From Nocardia sp. NBC_00565 (GTDB lineage: Bacteria > Actinomycetota > Actinomycetes > Mycobacteriales > Mycobacteriaceae), in NCBI RefSeq assembly GCF_036345915.1, contig NZ_CP107785.1, positions 4,836,001 to 4,900,000 of the forward strand: a DNA stretch of 64,000 bases, given 5' to 3'. Shown in pieces: positions 47,857 through 56,951 of the stretch. The notes below the pieces were generated by a model that was not told the DNA's origin, made no database searches, and saw only the letters and a list, made by a program, of their open reading frames with translations. Both the position numbers and the translations under genes were made by a program. Numbering within the stretch: position 1 is the stretch's first letter; each line of letters begins with the position of its first letter.

Positions 47857-48747
47857 TCAGATGCTCCCGTCGAAGAATGCGACGGCACGGTCTACAGCCG
47901 GCCGTACATAGGTGTCGTCGTCGTAGAGGTCGATATGGTTGGTGGTGTCCAAGACCACAAATTCCTTTGGTTCGGGTGCGGCTACGAACGCCGCTTCGGC
48001 GTCGGCGAGCGGAATTGCCTGGTCTCCGCGACCGTGCACGATCAACAGCGGAGCGGTGACCAGCGGCAGATAGGCGTTCACATCCAGGGTCAGCTCCTGC
48101 AGCACCGATAACGCGGTGCAGCGATTCTCCCAGCCGGGACGCGCGCCCCGATCGGTTCCGTAGTATTCGAACGGCTCCGGACCAGGGTTTCCCGCGGGCA
48201 TGCCGGCAGGGTTGACCGCTGGCCAGTACTCGATCTCACCGGTGTCGAACTGCTGTTGCGCGATCTGCGCGAACTGGCCGACCAGCGCCGCGAAGTTGTC
48301 CTCGCCGAACCGGTTTCGGATCAACGTCGGATTGTTGTAGGCGGCCGCGATGAGCGCGACGGACTTGACCCGCGGGTCGTACGCGGCCAGCTGCACCGCG
48401 TAGATTCCGCCCAGACACACCCCGCACGCGGCGATCTTGTCGACGTCCACCTCGGGGCGGGCGGCCAGAAAGCTGACCGCGTGCCGCAGGTCCGACACCT
48501 TGGCCGTAGCGTCCTCGTGCTGGCGTGGTGTTCCCTCGCTGTCACCCCAGTGGCGGTGGTCGAACGACAAAGCGACATACCCGCGCTCAGCGAACCGCTG
48601 CGCGTAGAAACCCGTCACCTGTTCACGCACACCGGAAAACGGCCCGGTGAACACCACTGCGCCGCGCTCGGTGCCGGGCTCGGGCAGGTGGAGGTCGCCA
48701 ACCAGCCGATGGCCGTCGCTGGAGAACTCGATCTTCTCGATCCGCAT
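47857..48747 (-). CDS. alpha/beta hydrolase with cysteine nucleophile
   Basis: The 296-residue protein is an alpha/beta-hydrolase with the oxyanion region VVFTGPFSGVREQVT and DHRHWGDSEG. The nucleophile elbow is AACGVCLGGIYAVQ, so Cys sits at the catalytic position as in dienelactone hydrolases. The acid lies in IVHGRGDQAIPL and the His in TTNHIDLYD. Members of this set are annotated as DLH-like or acetylxylan-esterase-like hydrolases; the substrate is unknown. It is upstream of an epimerase gene on the same strand. Confidence 0.82.
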   Translation of the reverse strand: MRIEKIEFSSDGHRLVGDLHLPEPGTERGAVVFTGPFSGVREQVTGFYAQRFAERGYVALSFDHRHWGDSEGTPRQHEDATAKVSDLRHAVSFLAARPEVDVDKIAACGVCLGGIYAVQLAAYDPRVKSVALIAAAYNNPTLIRNRFGEDNFAALVGQFAQIAQQQFDTGEIEYWPAVNPAGMPAGNPGPEPFEYYGTDRGARPGWENRCTALSVLQELTLDVNAYLPLVTAPLLIVHGRGDQAIPLADAEAAFVAAPEPKEFVVLDTTNHIDLYDDDTYVRPAVDRAVAFFDGSI

Positions 48748-49004
48748 CTATCTACCGTTCCTTAGTTTCTCTACTGGTCACAGCGTCGTATGAAGACACC
48801 GCCGTGAAGAGGCTTCCTGCCTGTGGCGCACACTGCTCGGCCGGCCTGGTCCGTTCCTGCGTTCTGCTCACTGCGAGGTTCGGCCCCGCGATATGGCGTC
48901 GTGAAAGTCGACTGATAGCCGTCGTCCAGCAATCCGGCCACGCACACCCGATCCAGCTTCAGCAGCGGGGAATCGTCCGGACGCGCTGTCGGCATCCCAC
49001 GCCC

Positions 49005-50486
49005 TCATGAGCCGAGGACCAGTGCGGTGAGCGAGTACGGCGCGACGGTGACGGGCTGGGCGAGATCGACTGTTCTGGTAGTGCTTTCGACATCCACGCT
49101 GTGCTCGCCGTAGGTGAACACCGTCGCATCACGGTTACGGGGCCCCGGCAACTCGATACTCACGGCGTGGTCGGCGTTCGGGTCCTCGTTGATGAGCAGC
49201 ACGGCGAACCGCCCGTCTGGGCGGCGCGCGGCATGCACGACGATCTGCCCATTGTTCGAGGTCGCCGGGAGCAGCTCCGCGCCGGCGAGGGTCAACTGCT
49301 GGAGCAGTTTCAGACCGTAGTAGGCCGGAAACGGAGTGGTTGCGGGCGGCTGGCAGTAGTCCGACGGCTCGGCCCACGGGTTCTCGGTGGCGCACAACCC
49401 GCTCGAGAGCAGGCCCACATCGCCGTACCCGGCAGCGACAGTGCCCATGATTTGGCCGAGGAGGGCGTACCAGTGCACCTGGCTCGCGCCGCCCTCGAGC
49501 AGGGTCAGGTAGTGGTCGGCGAGGAACAGTGCGGAGACCGTGCTCACCTGCTGACCGGTCGCGTTCGCGACAGACGCGGCCTCACCGATGATGATCTCGA
49601 CGCGGTGACCGGGACCAGCGTGCTGGTCGATCAGATCGCGGAACCGGCCGATGAGGTCGCCGTTGGCGCGGGGCCGGGCCAGCAGATCCGCATCGCTCAT
49701 CGGTTGCCAGCCGGATCCGAAGACGAACAGATCGACGAAGTCGATGTCGCGCCCGACGATCTCCAATACCGTTCTGTTCCAGTCCATCAGCTCGGCATCG
49801 GTATCGCGGCTGCTGAGGCCGACACCGACCCGGATCGTCGGATCTACCGCCTTCATCGCGCGGGCGAACTCCAGTACGTTGCGCGCGTAGGCCTGCGGGG
49901 ATTTGTCCACGTGCCCGTCGGGCTCGATGTTCTCCTGGGTTGGTGACCAGCCGTTGAAATGCATGCTTTCGCCGATCTCCCAGTACTTCACCCCGTAATG
50001 CTTCTCGTTGTTCGCGTACCGCACCCAAGCGGCAGCCTCTGCCGGGGTGCCGGTGCCGTAGTTGACATGGACCAGCTTGTGCTCGACACCCCCGTCCCGG
50101 GCGAGCTCGGCGAACTGGTCGAAGGTGAACTTCGGCCGCAGCATCGTGTAGTCGTACGGGTGCGCGGCCTTGCCCGGATCAGGCCGGAGTGTGTTGGTCT
50201 GCCAGTCGTACATGTCGACCGGCATGCCGGCATCCCAGTCGAGCGTCTGCACGCCTGCCGCGTGCAGCAATCCAGGAACCTCCGGCTCAACGGTGTTCTC
50301 ATTCCAGAATTGAGCATCCACGCCGACCGCGCCGGACCCTAGGACCGCCGCGGCAGGGCCGGGTTCGACACGAACGGTGGCATCGGCCCGGACGGGTCCA
50401 TCCGCGTGCCCCGGAACCGATCGGGCAAGCGCGAGAAGGAGCGCGACAACCACGACTGCGGACAGCTTTCCATTTCCGTGCATCAA
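49005..50486 (-). CDS. secreted GH39/GH51-like glycoside hydrolase
   Basis: The 493-residue protein has a signal peptide (ALLLALARSVPGHADG) followed by an (alpha/beta)8-type domain with VGVDAQFWNEN, KYWEIGESMHFNGW (the acid/base Glu region), FVDLFVFGSGW and RVEIIIGEAASVAN (candidate nucleophile). It ends in a beta-sandwich domain (residues ~400-493). The layout is that of clan A arabinofuranosidase/xylosidase-like enzymes, though the usual EIGNE reads EIGES. It probably acts on external or envelope polysaccharide. The twin palindromic operator at 50540-50570 is 54 bp upstream. Confidence 0.75.
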   Translation of the reverse strand: MMHGNGKLSAVVVVALLLALARSVPGHADGPVRADATVRVEPGPAAAVLGSGAVGVDAQFWNENTVEPEVPGLLHAAGVQTLDWDAGMPVDMYDWQTNTLRPDPGKAAHPYDYTMLRPKFTFDQFAELARDGGVEHKLVHVNYGTGTPAEAAAWVRYANNEKHYGVKYWEIGESMHFNGWSPTQENIEPDGHVDKSPQAYARNVLEFARAMKAVDPTIRVGVGLSSRDTDAELMDWNRTVLEIVGRDIDFVDLFVFGSGWQPMSDADLLARPRANGDLIGRFRDLIDQHAGPGHRVEIIIGEAASVANATGQQVSTVSALFLADHYLTLLEGGASQVHWYALLGQIMGTVAAGYGDVGLLSSGLCATENPWAEPSDYCQPPATTPFPAYYGLKLLQQLTLAGAELLPATSNNGQIVVHAARRPDGRFAVLLINEDPNADHAVSIELPGPRNRDATVFTYGEHSVDVESTTRTVDLAQPVTVAPYSLTALVLGS

Positions 50487-50539
50487 TCACACCCTGACTA
50501 CCGGCCCGGCTGATGCAAACCTCGACACCAACCGATGTA

Positions 50540-50570
50540 TCTACATCGTAGATTTAATCTACATCGTAGA
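50540..50570. promoter_or_regulatory. twin palindromic operator upstream of the glycoside hydrolase gene
   Basis: TCTACATCGTAGA occurs twice (50540-50552 and 50558-50570) separated by TTTAA. The same 13-5-13 design recurs at 51652-51682, upstream of the TetR gene. This is the probable TetR-family binding site, here positioned to repress the glycoside hydrolase gene. Confidence 0.7.
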
Positions 50571-50766
50571 CATATGGATGATCAATACCGCCGGCAGCGC
50601 GAAATCCTCGCTACCTTCCCCGCGGTAACCGCCCGAGTGAGCATGGAGACTCGGAGCGCGTCCATGTCCTATCGATTCATTCCGGCCGCACATCCCGGCA
50701 AATGTCGTAATCCGTTGTGCCACAGGATATTCGACGAAGGTTCACATCCGCTAGAGGACCTGGAAC

Positions 50767-51408
50767 CTAGCCGACGTTGCGACCGAATCCGTCGAACATG
50801 GCAGTAAGCCCGATGTCGAAGTAGTCGCCGGACGCAGCGTCGGCGGCGGCGGCGAGTCCGTTGTAATCGGGCGAATCGGGCGCCGGTTTTCGGCTACGCT
50901 CTCCGGCGGCCGCGCCGGTCGTCCGGCTCAGGATGTGGCCTATCGCGAATTCGCGCAGACAGCGGGACAATTGCAGCGCAGTCGCGGGCGCGAAGCCGGA
51001 GGCGGTCAGCTGCGTGATCATCCGATTACCGATGTCGATGGCCGTGATGCTGCGCGCGGGGCGGGTAGCGAAGATGGATACCGCGTGCGGGTGCCGGGTC
51101 AAGATGGAGCGCAACCGGTGTGCGTAGGTCCGCATCATCTCGCGCCAATCCGCTTGCCACGGTAGGTTTTCCAGCTCCAACTCATCGAACATCACTGCGG
51201 CTATACCGTCGAAAAGGTCCTGTTGGTCGGCGTAGTGCCGGTATGCCGCCATGGGGTCCGCACCCAGCGCGGCACCCAGTTTGCGCATCGAGAACCCGTT
51301 CAGGCCGGTCTCATCGATCACCGCCAGTGCGATCGCCGCGATGTATTCACGGTTCAGCACCACCCGGGTCGGCGCGGCCGGCCGCTCGCGCGAACTGCCC
51401 GCACTCAC
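50767..51408 (-). CDS. TetR family transcriptional regulator
   Basis: The 213-residue protein has an N-terminal TetR HTH (REYIAAIALAVIDETGLNGF then SMRKLGAALGADPMAAYRHY) and a C-terminal TetR_C-like dimerisation domain. It starts with GTG, overlapping by 4 nt the stop of a truncated hydrolase frame. The twin operator 245 bp upstream, repeated before the glycoside hydrolase gene, suggests it controls itself and that gene. Confidence 0.88.
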   Translation of the reverse strand: MSAGSSRERPAAPTRVVLNREYIAAIALAVIDETGLNGFSMRKLGAALGADPMAAYRHYADQQDLFDGIAAVMFDELELENLPWQADWREMMRTYAHRLRSILTRHPHAVSIFATRPARSITAIDIGNRMITQLTASGFAPATALQLSRCLREFAIGHILSRTTGAAAGERSRKPAPDSPDYNGLAAAADAASGDYFDIGLTAMFDGFGRNVG

Positions 51409-51647
51409 GACGTCATCTCATCGAACAGCTTGGGCACGTTCGGCGCCGTCATCACGCCGAACGCGACATAGGCCCGCATCGGGCTCTGCTCCACGGCGAG
51501 CCGACCGATGTTCACGATCTCCTGCCGTGCGGGACTGTCCTCGGACAGCAGCCCCATCACCGGTGGTTCGTGCACGATCGCGGCCACCAGTCGATCACTG
51601 TGCCCGGCAATCACTTCCAGCGCGATGATGCCCGCTCCTTCCCCCAT
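51405..51647 (-). pseudogene. alpha/beta-hydrolase internal fragment
   Basis: The 80-residue frame reads MGEGAGIIALEVIAGHSDRL to AVEQSPMRAYVAFGVMTAPN, which is the segment after the nucleophile elbow of a common actinobacterial alpha/beta-hydrolase. The normal GHSAGG has become MGEGAG, and both the N-terminal strands and the C-terminal acid/His part are missing. It is translationally coupled to the TetR gene and lies right behind the operator, so it may persist as a leader frame. Confidence 0.7.
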
Positions 51648-51651
51648 GTTC

Positions 51652-51682
51652 GCTACGTCGTAGACTAAATCTACAGCGTAGC
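51652..51682. promoter_or_regulatory. twin palindromic operator upstream of the TetR gene
   Basis: GCTACGTCGTAGA (51652-51664), CTAAA, TCTACAGCGTAGC (51670-51682) repeats the 13-5-13 architecture of the site at 50540-50570 with variant outer bases. It sits 4 nt before the truncated hydrolase/TetR transcription unit. Confidence 0.7.
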
Positions 51683-51697
51683 CGACATGGAAACGGC

Positions 51698-52654
<957 letters not shown>

Positions 52655-52720
52655 CACACCTACATTGGCACATCCACGCCGATTGCCGCCGTTCGGCTCG
52701 ATGATCATGCGACGCTGCGG

Positions 52721-53536
52721 CTAACGCCCCCGCTCGTACGGCCGGTCCGGCGCCTCGATCCGCTGGTAGTCGGTGACGACGAAGGTCGGTGTGAGATCCG
52801 GATCCCGCTGGGCACTACCCGTTTCGACAATGCCACGAACCTGCAGCCAGGCATCGTCCTCGATCACCTCGGGCAGCCCCGCGAGGTGCACCAGCACATA
52901 TCGGGCGTCGGCGACACAGCACGTGATGACCACCCGCGCTAGATCGGCGTCGGGGCTATCGGGATGCTGTTGCTCGAGATCCTTGGGCCGAATGATGAAC
53001 CCGCTGATGGTGACCTCGCGACCGTCCAGCGAATGGCTCGAGTCCTGTACCGCCCGATTCACCAGATCCACGATCGGGAGGCTCGGCGCGGGCTCGGACG
53101 GCAATGGCGCAAACGCCCACACCTTCGGCTGCTCCGCAGCTACATCCCGCGGCACGACTTGAACGGACGAACTCGTCACCGCCGCCCCGGCCCCCAACGC
53201 GGGCGGAGCGATGAGCAGCAGCGCGGCAACCGGCGCAAGCAACAGCCACTGCACCCGCCCACTACCGTGCTCATGCGCGTGCTCGCCACCACTACCGTGC
53301 TCATGCCCGGCGGCAGGATCGAGGCCGGGACGGTGCCCGGAGCCGGGGGATGCTGTGCCGCTGCGGATGTCGCGTGTGATTGCGACCAGGGCCAGTAGGA
53401 CGAAACCGATGCCGCTGATCAGTAGGAACGGGTAGAGGCTTGGTTTTACGTAGCGCAGGTAGGTGCCGTCGAGGGTGATCCAGAGGACGGCGGTACCGAT
53501 CAGCAGCAACAGCAGGTTCTGTGTCTCCCGTTTCAT
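52721..53536 (-). CDS. TIGR03943 family membrane protein, His-rich
   Basis: The 271-residue protein has two membrane helices at the N-terminus, a His/Gly-rich cytoplasmic loop (GHEHGSGGEHAHEHGSG at about residues 77-93) and a third helix (LLLAPVAALLLIAPP). A C-terminal soluble domain with FIIRPKDLEQQH, TCCVADARY and the WLQVRG beta strand follows. It overlaps the permease gene by 4 nt, the conserved TIGR03943-DUF318 permease pair (as in Bacillus ycgQ-ycgR). The His-rich loop hints at metal handling. Confidence 0.85.
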   Translation of the reverse strand: MKRETQNLLLLLIGTAVLWITLDGTYLRYVKPSLYPFLLISGIGFVLLALVAITRDIRSGTASPGSGHRPGLDPAAGHEHGSGGEHAHEHGSGRVQWLLLAPVAALLLIAPPALGAGAAVTSSSVQVVPRDVAAEQPKVWAFAPLPSEPAPSLPIVDLVNRAVQDSSHSLDGREVTISGFIIRPKDLEQQHPDSPDADLARVVITCCVADARYVLVHLAGLPEVIEDDAWLQVRGIVETGSAQRDPDLTPTFVVTDYQRIEAPDRPYERGR

Positions 53537-54537
53537 CGGGCACCTCCCAGGAAGATGTATCCGGCGACCGTGCCGCAGACCACGGCGACCGCAAAGGTCA
53601 ACGGTGCGAACCGCATTGCGAACCGGCGGCCGAAACTGCCCGCCTGCATCGCGAAGAGCTTCACATCGACCGCCGGGCCGACAACCAGGAACACCAATCG
53701 CGGCAGCAACGGCAGCGTCGACATGCTGGCCGCGACGAACGCGTCGGCCTCCGAGCACAGTGCGAGCACGATCGCCAGCACCGCCAGTACCAGGATCGCG
53801 ATCACCATCTGGCCGGCCAGCCGCTCGTACCAACCCGGCGGCACCAGCACGTGCAGCGCGGCGGCGGCCGCGGCACCGAGTACGAGGAATGCGCTGGCTT
53901 GCAAGAGATCATGCCGCGCGGCTTCGGTGAAGACCTCCCACCGTGTGCGCCCGGTCACGCAGTGGTCGCGTCCACCGCCACGCGGCAGCATCCACTCCGG
54001 ACGCCCGATCCGCGACCAGATCAGCCCCATCACCACAGCGGTGGCCAGTGAACCGGTGAACCGCGCCGCCACCATTCCCGGCTCGCCCGGAAACGCCACC
54101 GCCGTCGCGATCAGCACCACCGGGTTGATCGCGGGCGCCGAGAGCATGAAGGCCAGCGCCACCGACCCCGGCGCACCCTGCTCGGTCAACCGACGAGCCA
54201 CCGGTACGACACCGCACTCGCATCCGGGCAGCGCCATCCCCGCCAGCCCCGCCACACCGATCGCCGCGGACTCATTGCGCGGCAACACCTTTCGCAGCAC
54301 CGCAGGCGAGACGAAGGCCGCGATACCGCCGCTCACCAGCACTCCGAGCGCAAGAAACGGCACCGCCTGAACGAACACCCCCGCGAAGATCGTCACCCCG
54401 GTCTGCAGCCGCGCCGACGCCCCCACCGCACGCACCAGCGGCGCCTGCAGAACCAGACCGAGCACGATCAGCGCCGCGAGCACATACGTCGAGGACACCC
54501 GCGTCCGTACCGAGTTCACAGTGTTGAGTGCGAGCAT
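53533..54537 (-). CDS. DUF318/ArsP-like permease
   Basis: The 334-residue protein has about eight to ten membrane helices with FVQAVPFLALGVLVSGGIAAF and the conserved MALPGCECGVVPVARRL and FMLSAPAINPVVLIATA motifs of DUF318 permeases. The cysteine pair in the conserved motif is thought important for transport of metal or metalloid species. It is first in a two-gene operon with the His-rich TIGR03943 protein. Confidence 0.88.
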   Translation of the reverse strand: MLALNTVNSVRTRVSSTYVLAALIVLGLVLQAPLVRAVGASARLQTGVTIFAGVFVQAVPFLALGVLVSGGIAAFVSPAVLRKVLPRNESAAIGVAGLAGMALPGCECGVVPVARRLTEQGAPGSVALAFMLSAPAINPVVLIATAVAFPGEPGMVAARFTGSLATAVVMGLIWSRIGRPEWMLPRGGGRDHCVTGRTRWEVFTEAARHDLLQASAFLVLGAAAAAALHVLVPPGWYERLAGQMVIAILVLAVLAIVLALCSEADAFVAASMSTLPLLPRLVFLVVGPAVDVKLFAMQAGSFGRRFAMRFAPLTFAVAVVCGTVAGYIFLGGAR

Positions 54538-54833
54538 GGTCCCATCTTGCCAAGTGAGGGCGGCAAATCCCGCTTGTCAGCCCCGACCCGCGTTGCGCCG
54601 CCCGCCGGATGCATCGCCGCGCCCTCTTCGCCGCGCAACAGCCCTCGCATCGCAAGCCGTGCCAATGCTCCCAGCACAGACCTGCCGACGCGAATCGACG
54701 CTTCACGACTCAATGCGCCGCCGCCCCACCCCGACAGTCGAGTCTCCAACGCCCCGGCACAGACCTGGAAGTCCTGCCGGAGCGTGGACTCAGTGCTGCG
54801 CCCAACATCGATGACGGCGCCGTGCTTCCCGGG
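54538..54833. other. 296-bp spacer upstream of the permease pair
   Basis: No gene recognised. It should hold the permease promoter and the terminator of the chaperone operon. I looked for a Zur- or Fur-like palindrome near the permease start and did not see a convincing one. Confidence 0.4.
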
Positions 54834-56948
54834 CTATCCGGACCAGCGGATTCGGGCGGTCGAAGCGAAACTGGCTGCGACAGTGAGGTTTCCGTTCGGC
54901 TCGCGGCGGCAGGACGCGATGGCGATGTGACAGGGGCGCGGGAGGTCGGGCGGGATTCGGACGCCGCCGTCGAGTTCGTAGCGCATATTGGTGACCTTCC
55001 AGGAGCGGGCCTGGGGGTCGTCCGGGCTGGTCGGGGGCTGGTCGGGGCGGACGACGGCCATGACTTCGGTGATACCGACGGGCCAGGTGAAGACCAGCAG
55101 ACCCGCGTGTTCGGCAAGTCCGCTGACGGTCGGGATACCGCTCGGCGCGGGGTCATCTTGTGGCGATTGCTCTGGTCTGCCTCGGGGTTTTGCGGCAGGG
55201 CCAGTATCGGATCGGGTGACCTCGGAGTATCTGCCCGCGACGGCGGCGGCCACCGCGTACACCGGCTGCCCGACGGCGGGTGCGCCACCGTCCTCTAGTT
55301 CGGTGGCCTGCGTGCGGCCCACCACGCGCCACGAGCCGTCCGGCTGGAGTCTGGTCACCCGGTAGTCGACGTCATTCGTCGGCGACGGCGACCAGGCGAC
55401 GAGCACCGACCCATTCGCCAACCGGGTGGCATCGACCCGCAGCGGTGCCTGGACCGGCGTCTCCGCGAGTGCGGCCGCCGCACCGGCGTGATCGGCGCAC
55501 ACCGCCACCGCGGCGAGCAGCGCACGCATGCGCGCGTCGGCCGGTCCGGCTTGTGCCGCGGCGACGAGCCGATCCGCTTCGGCGATGGCCTGTCCGGCTT
55601 CGGCGAGCAGCTGTTCGATGCTCGGCGTCTGATTCGGTGGCAGCAGATCGGATGCGGTGCGCCGCAGTTGCTCCAGATGTGGGAGCGCCGCTACGTACCG
55701 CTTGCCCGCGCAGGCGGTCGTCGCACTGCGCCAGCGCCCGTCCGCCTCGGCCAATATCCGCTGCACCTCATCGGATACCGAGCGGATCGACGTGAGCCCC
55801 GTGCCGTCGGAGCCGACGAGCCTGCGCGCCTCTTCGACGTGACGTGCGGCTTCACGGGGACGACCGCCGCGCAGGGCCGCCCGAGCGGCCTTCAACGGTG
55901 CCTCCCAGAGCCTGGGCGCCGCGTGACCCGAGTGCGATGTCGGCTCGGCCGGTTGCACCGGCGCCGCATGCGGCGAACTCTCCACTCGCGCACCGAGTTC
56001 CGTAGCGATCTCGGTCAGCACCCGCGTGGCGTCGTTCCGGTCCAAACCCAACCGCATCGCCTCATCGAGCAGGTACTGGAAGTCCTCGCCGACGAGTTGA
56101 TCCTCGACCAGCACCGCGGCCCTGACCTTCGGCCGCAATTCCTTCGCGACGTCCTCGGCGATCGCCCGCAGATACTCCTGCAGCGTCGCCTCGCCCGATT
56201 CGAGCACATCGTGGATATGAATGAGCAACTCGTCCAACACGACTCGGACCCGCCCGGGAGGCAACTCCCGCGAGCGAGCGCGCAACGCCTCGGCGCGCAA
56301 CCGAATCTCCTGTGCCTGACCGACTTTCGAGGGATCCACCCGCAGCAGCGCGAACAGCGTCGGCGTCGGTTCGCCGTCGATCAGCCGCTCCCATTCGCTG
56401 AGCAACTGCCGGATCTGTTGTCTGCGTTGGTCGGTCAGCACACCGACGGGCGCGGGCGCATCCTCGATAACCCGATGCCGACGCAACCGGGTCGCGACCT
56501 CTGCGGCACTGAGCCCGCCCATCGCGCCGATCTCCTCCAGCCCGGGAACCTTCCCGGCCGGTACCCCGCCGTGGCGCTGCACCAATCGCGAAATCGCCGC
56601 GTCGAGCATCTCGTAGCGGTCCGCGTCGCGCCGCGCGCGCATCTCCCGCACCCGCACTGCCTCCGCGCGACGCGCCGCCGCGTCCAACAGCAACCGCGAC
56701 AGTGCGGGGTGTGCGTCGACCAGTAGCCCCACCAGCACCCGATATTTCGGATGGTCGCGCTGTCGCTGCCAGAAGCCCCAGACCTCCTCGACCCGCGCCG
56801 CAACCTCCGCATCGCTCAGCGTCTCGGCCTCGTCCAGCGGAATATCGTAGAGCTCGAACGGATCCGACTCCTCGAGCCCGCCGCGCCGCTCGACATCGGC
56901 AAGCACCCGCTTGCGGTAGTCGTTCGGGTTGAACGCCTGCATGGCCAC
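54834..56948 (-). CDS. 704-aa partner of a divergent Hsp70, with J-like N-terminus and Fn3-like domains
   Basis: Residues ~25-90 read ESDPFELYDIPLDE...VWGFWQRQRDHPKYRVLVGL, laid out like a J-domain (DPxELL start, a charged helix, then HP at the turn) but with HPKY at 66-69 where J-domains have HPD. A long helical region follows (~100-480). At about 500-585 comes a fibronectin-type-III-like domain (VLVAWSPSPTNDVDYRVTRL), then another beta-rich domain to the end. The gene begins 3 nt after the Hsp70 stop, so both are one operon. It probably recruits clients for that Hsp70; I do not recognise a named family. Confidence 0.65.
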   Translation of the reverse strand: MAMQAFNPNDYRKRVLADVERRGGLEESDPFELYDIPLDEAETLSDAEVAARVEEVWGFWQRQRDHPKYRVLVGLLVDAHPALSRLLLDAAARRAEAVRVREMRARRDADRYEMLDAAISRLVQRHGGVPAGKVPGLEEIGAMGGLSAAEVATRLRRHRVIEDAPAPVGVLTDQRRQQIRQLLSEWERLIDGEPTPTLFALLRVDPSKVGQAQEIRLRAEALRARSRELPPGRVRVVLDELLIHIHDVLESGEATLQEYLRAIAEDVAKELRPKVRAAVLVEDQLVGEDFQYLLDEAMRLGLDRNDATRVLTEIATELGARVESSPHAAPVQPAEPTSHSGHAAPRLWEAPLKAARAALRGGRPREAARHVEEARRLVGSDGTGLTSIRSVSDEVQRILAEADGRWRSATTACAGKRYVAALPHLEQLRRTASDLLPPNQTPSIEQLLAEAGQAIAEADRLVAAAQAGPADARMRALLAAVAVCADHAGAAAALAETPVQAPLRVDATRLANGSVLVAWSPSPTNDVDYRVTRLQPDGSWRVVGRTQATELEDGGAPAVGQPVYAVAAAVAGRYSEVTRSDTGPAAKPRGRPEQSPQDDPAPSGIPTVSGLAEHAGLLVFTWPVGITEVMAVVRPDQPPTSPDDPQARSWKVTNMRYELDGGVRIPPDLPRPCHIAIASCRREPNGNLTVAASFASTARIRWSG

Positions 56949-56951
56949 CGC

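Noticed and set aside
54538..54600. Zur or Fur box before the DUF318 permease
   Set aside because: No palindrome resembling the known actinobacterial consensus sites was found.
54609..55298. 229-codon plus-strand frame antisense to the 704-aa gene
   Set aside because: Composition is that of a GC-rich shadow frame, and the opposite strand holds a coherent multi-domain protein with good codon use.
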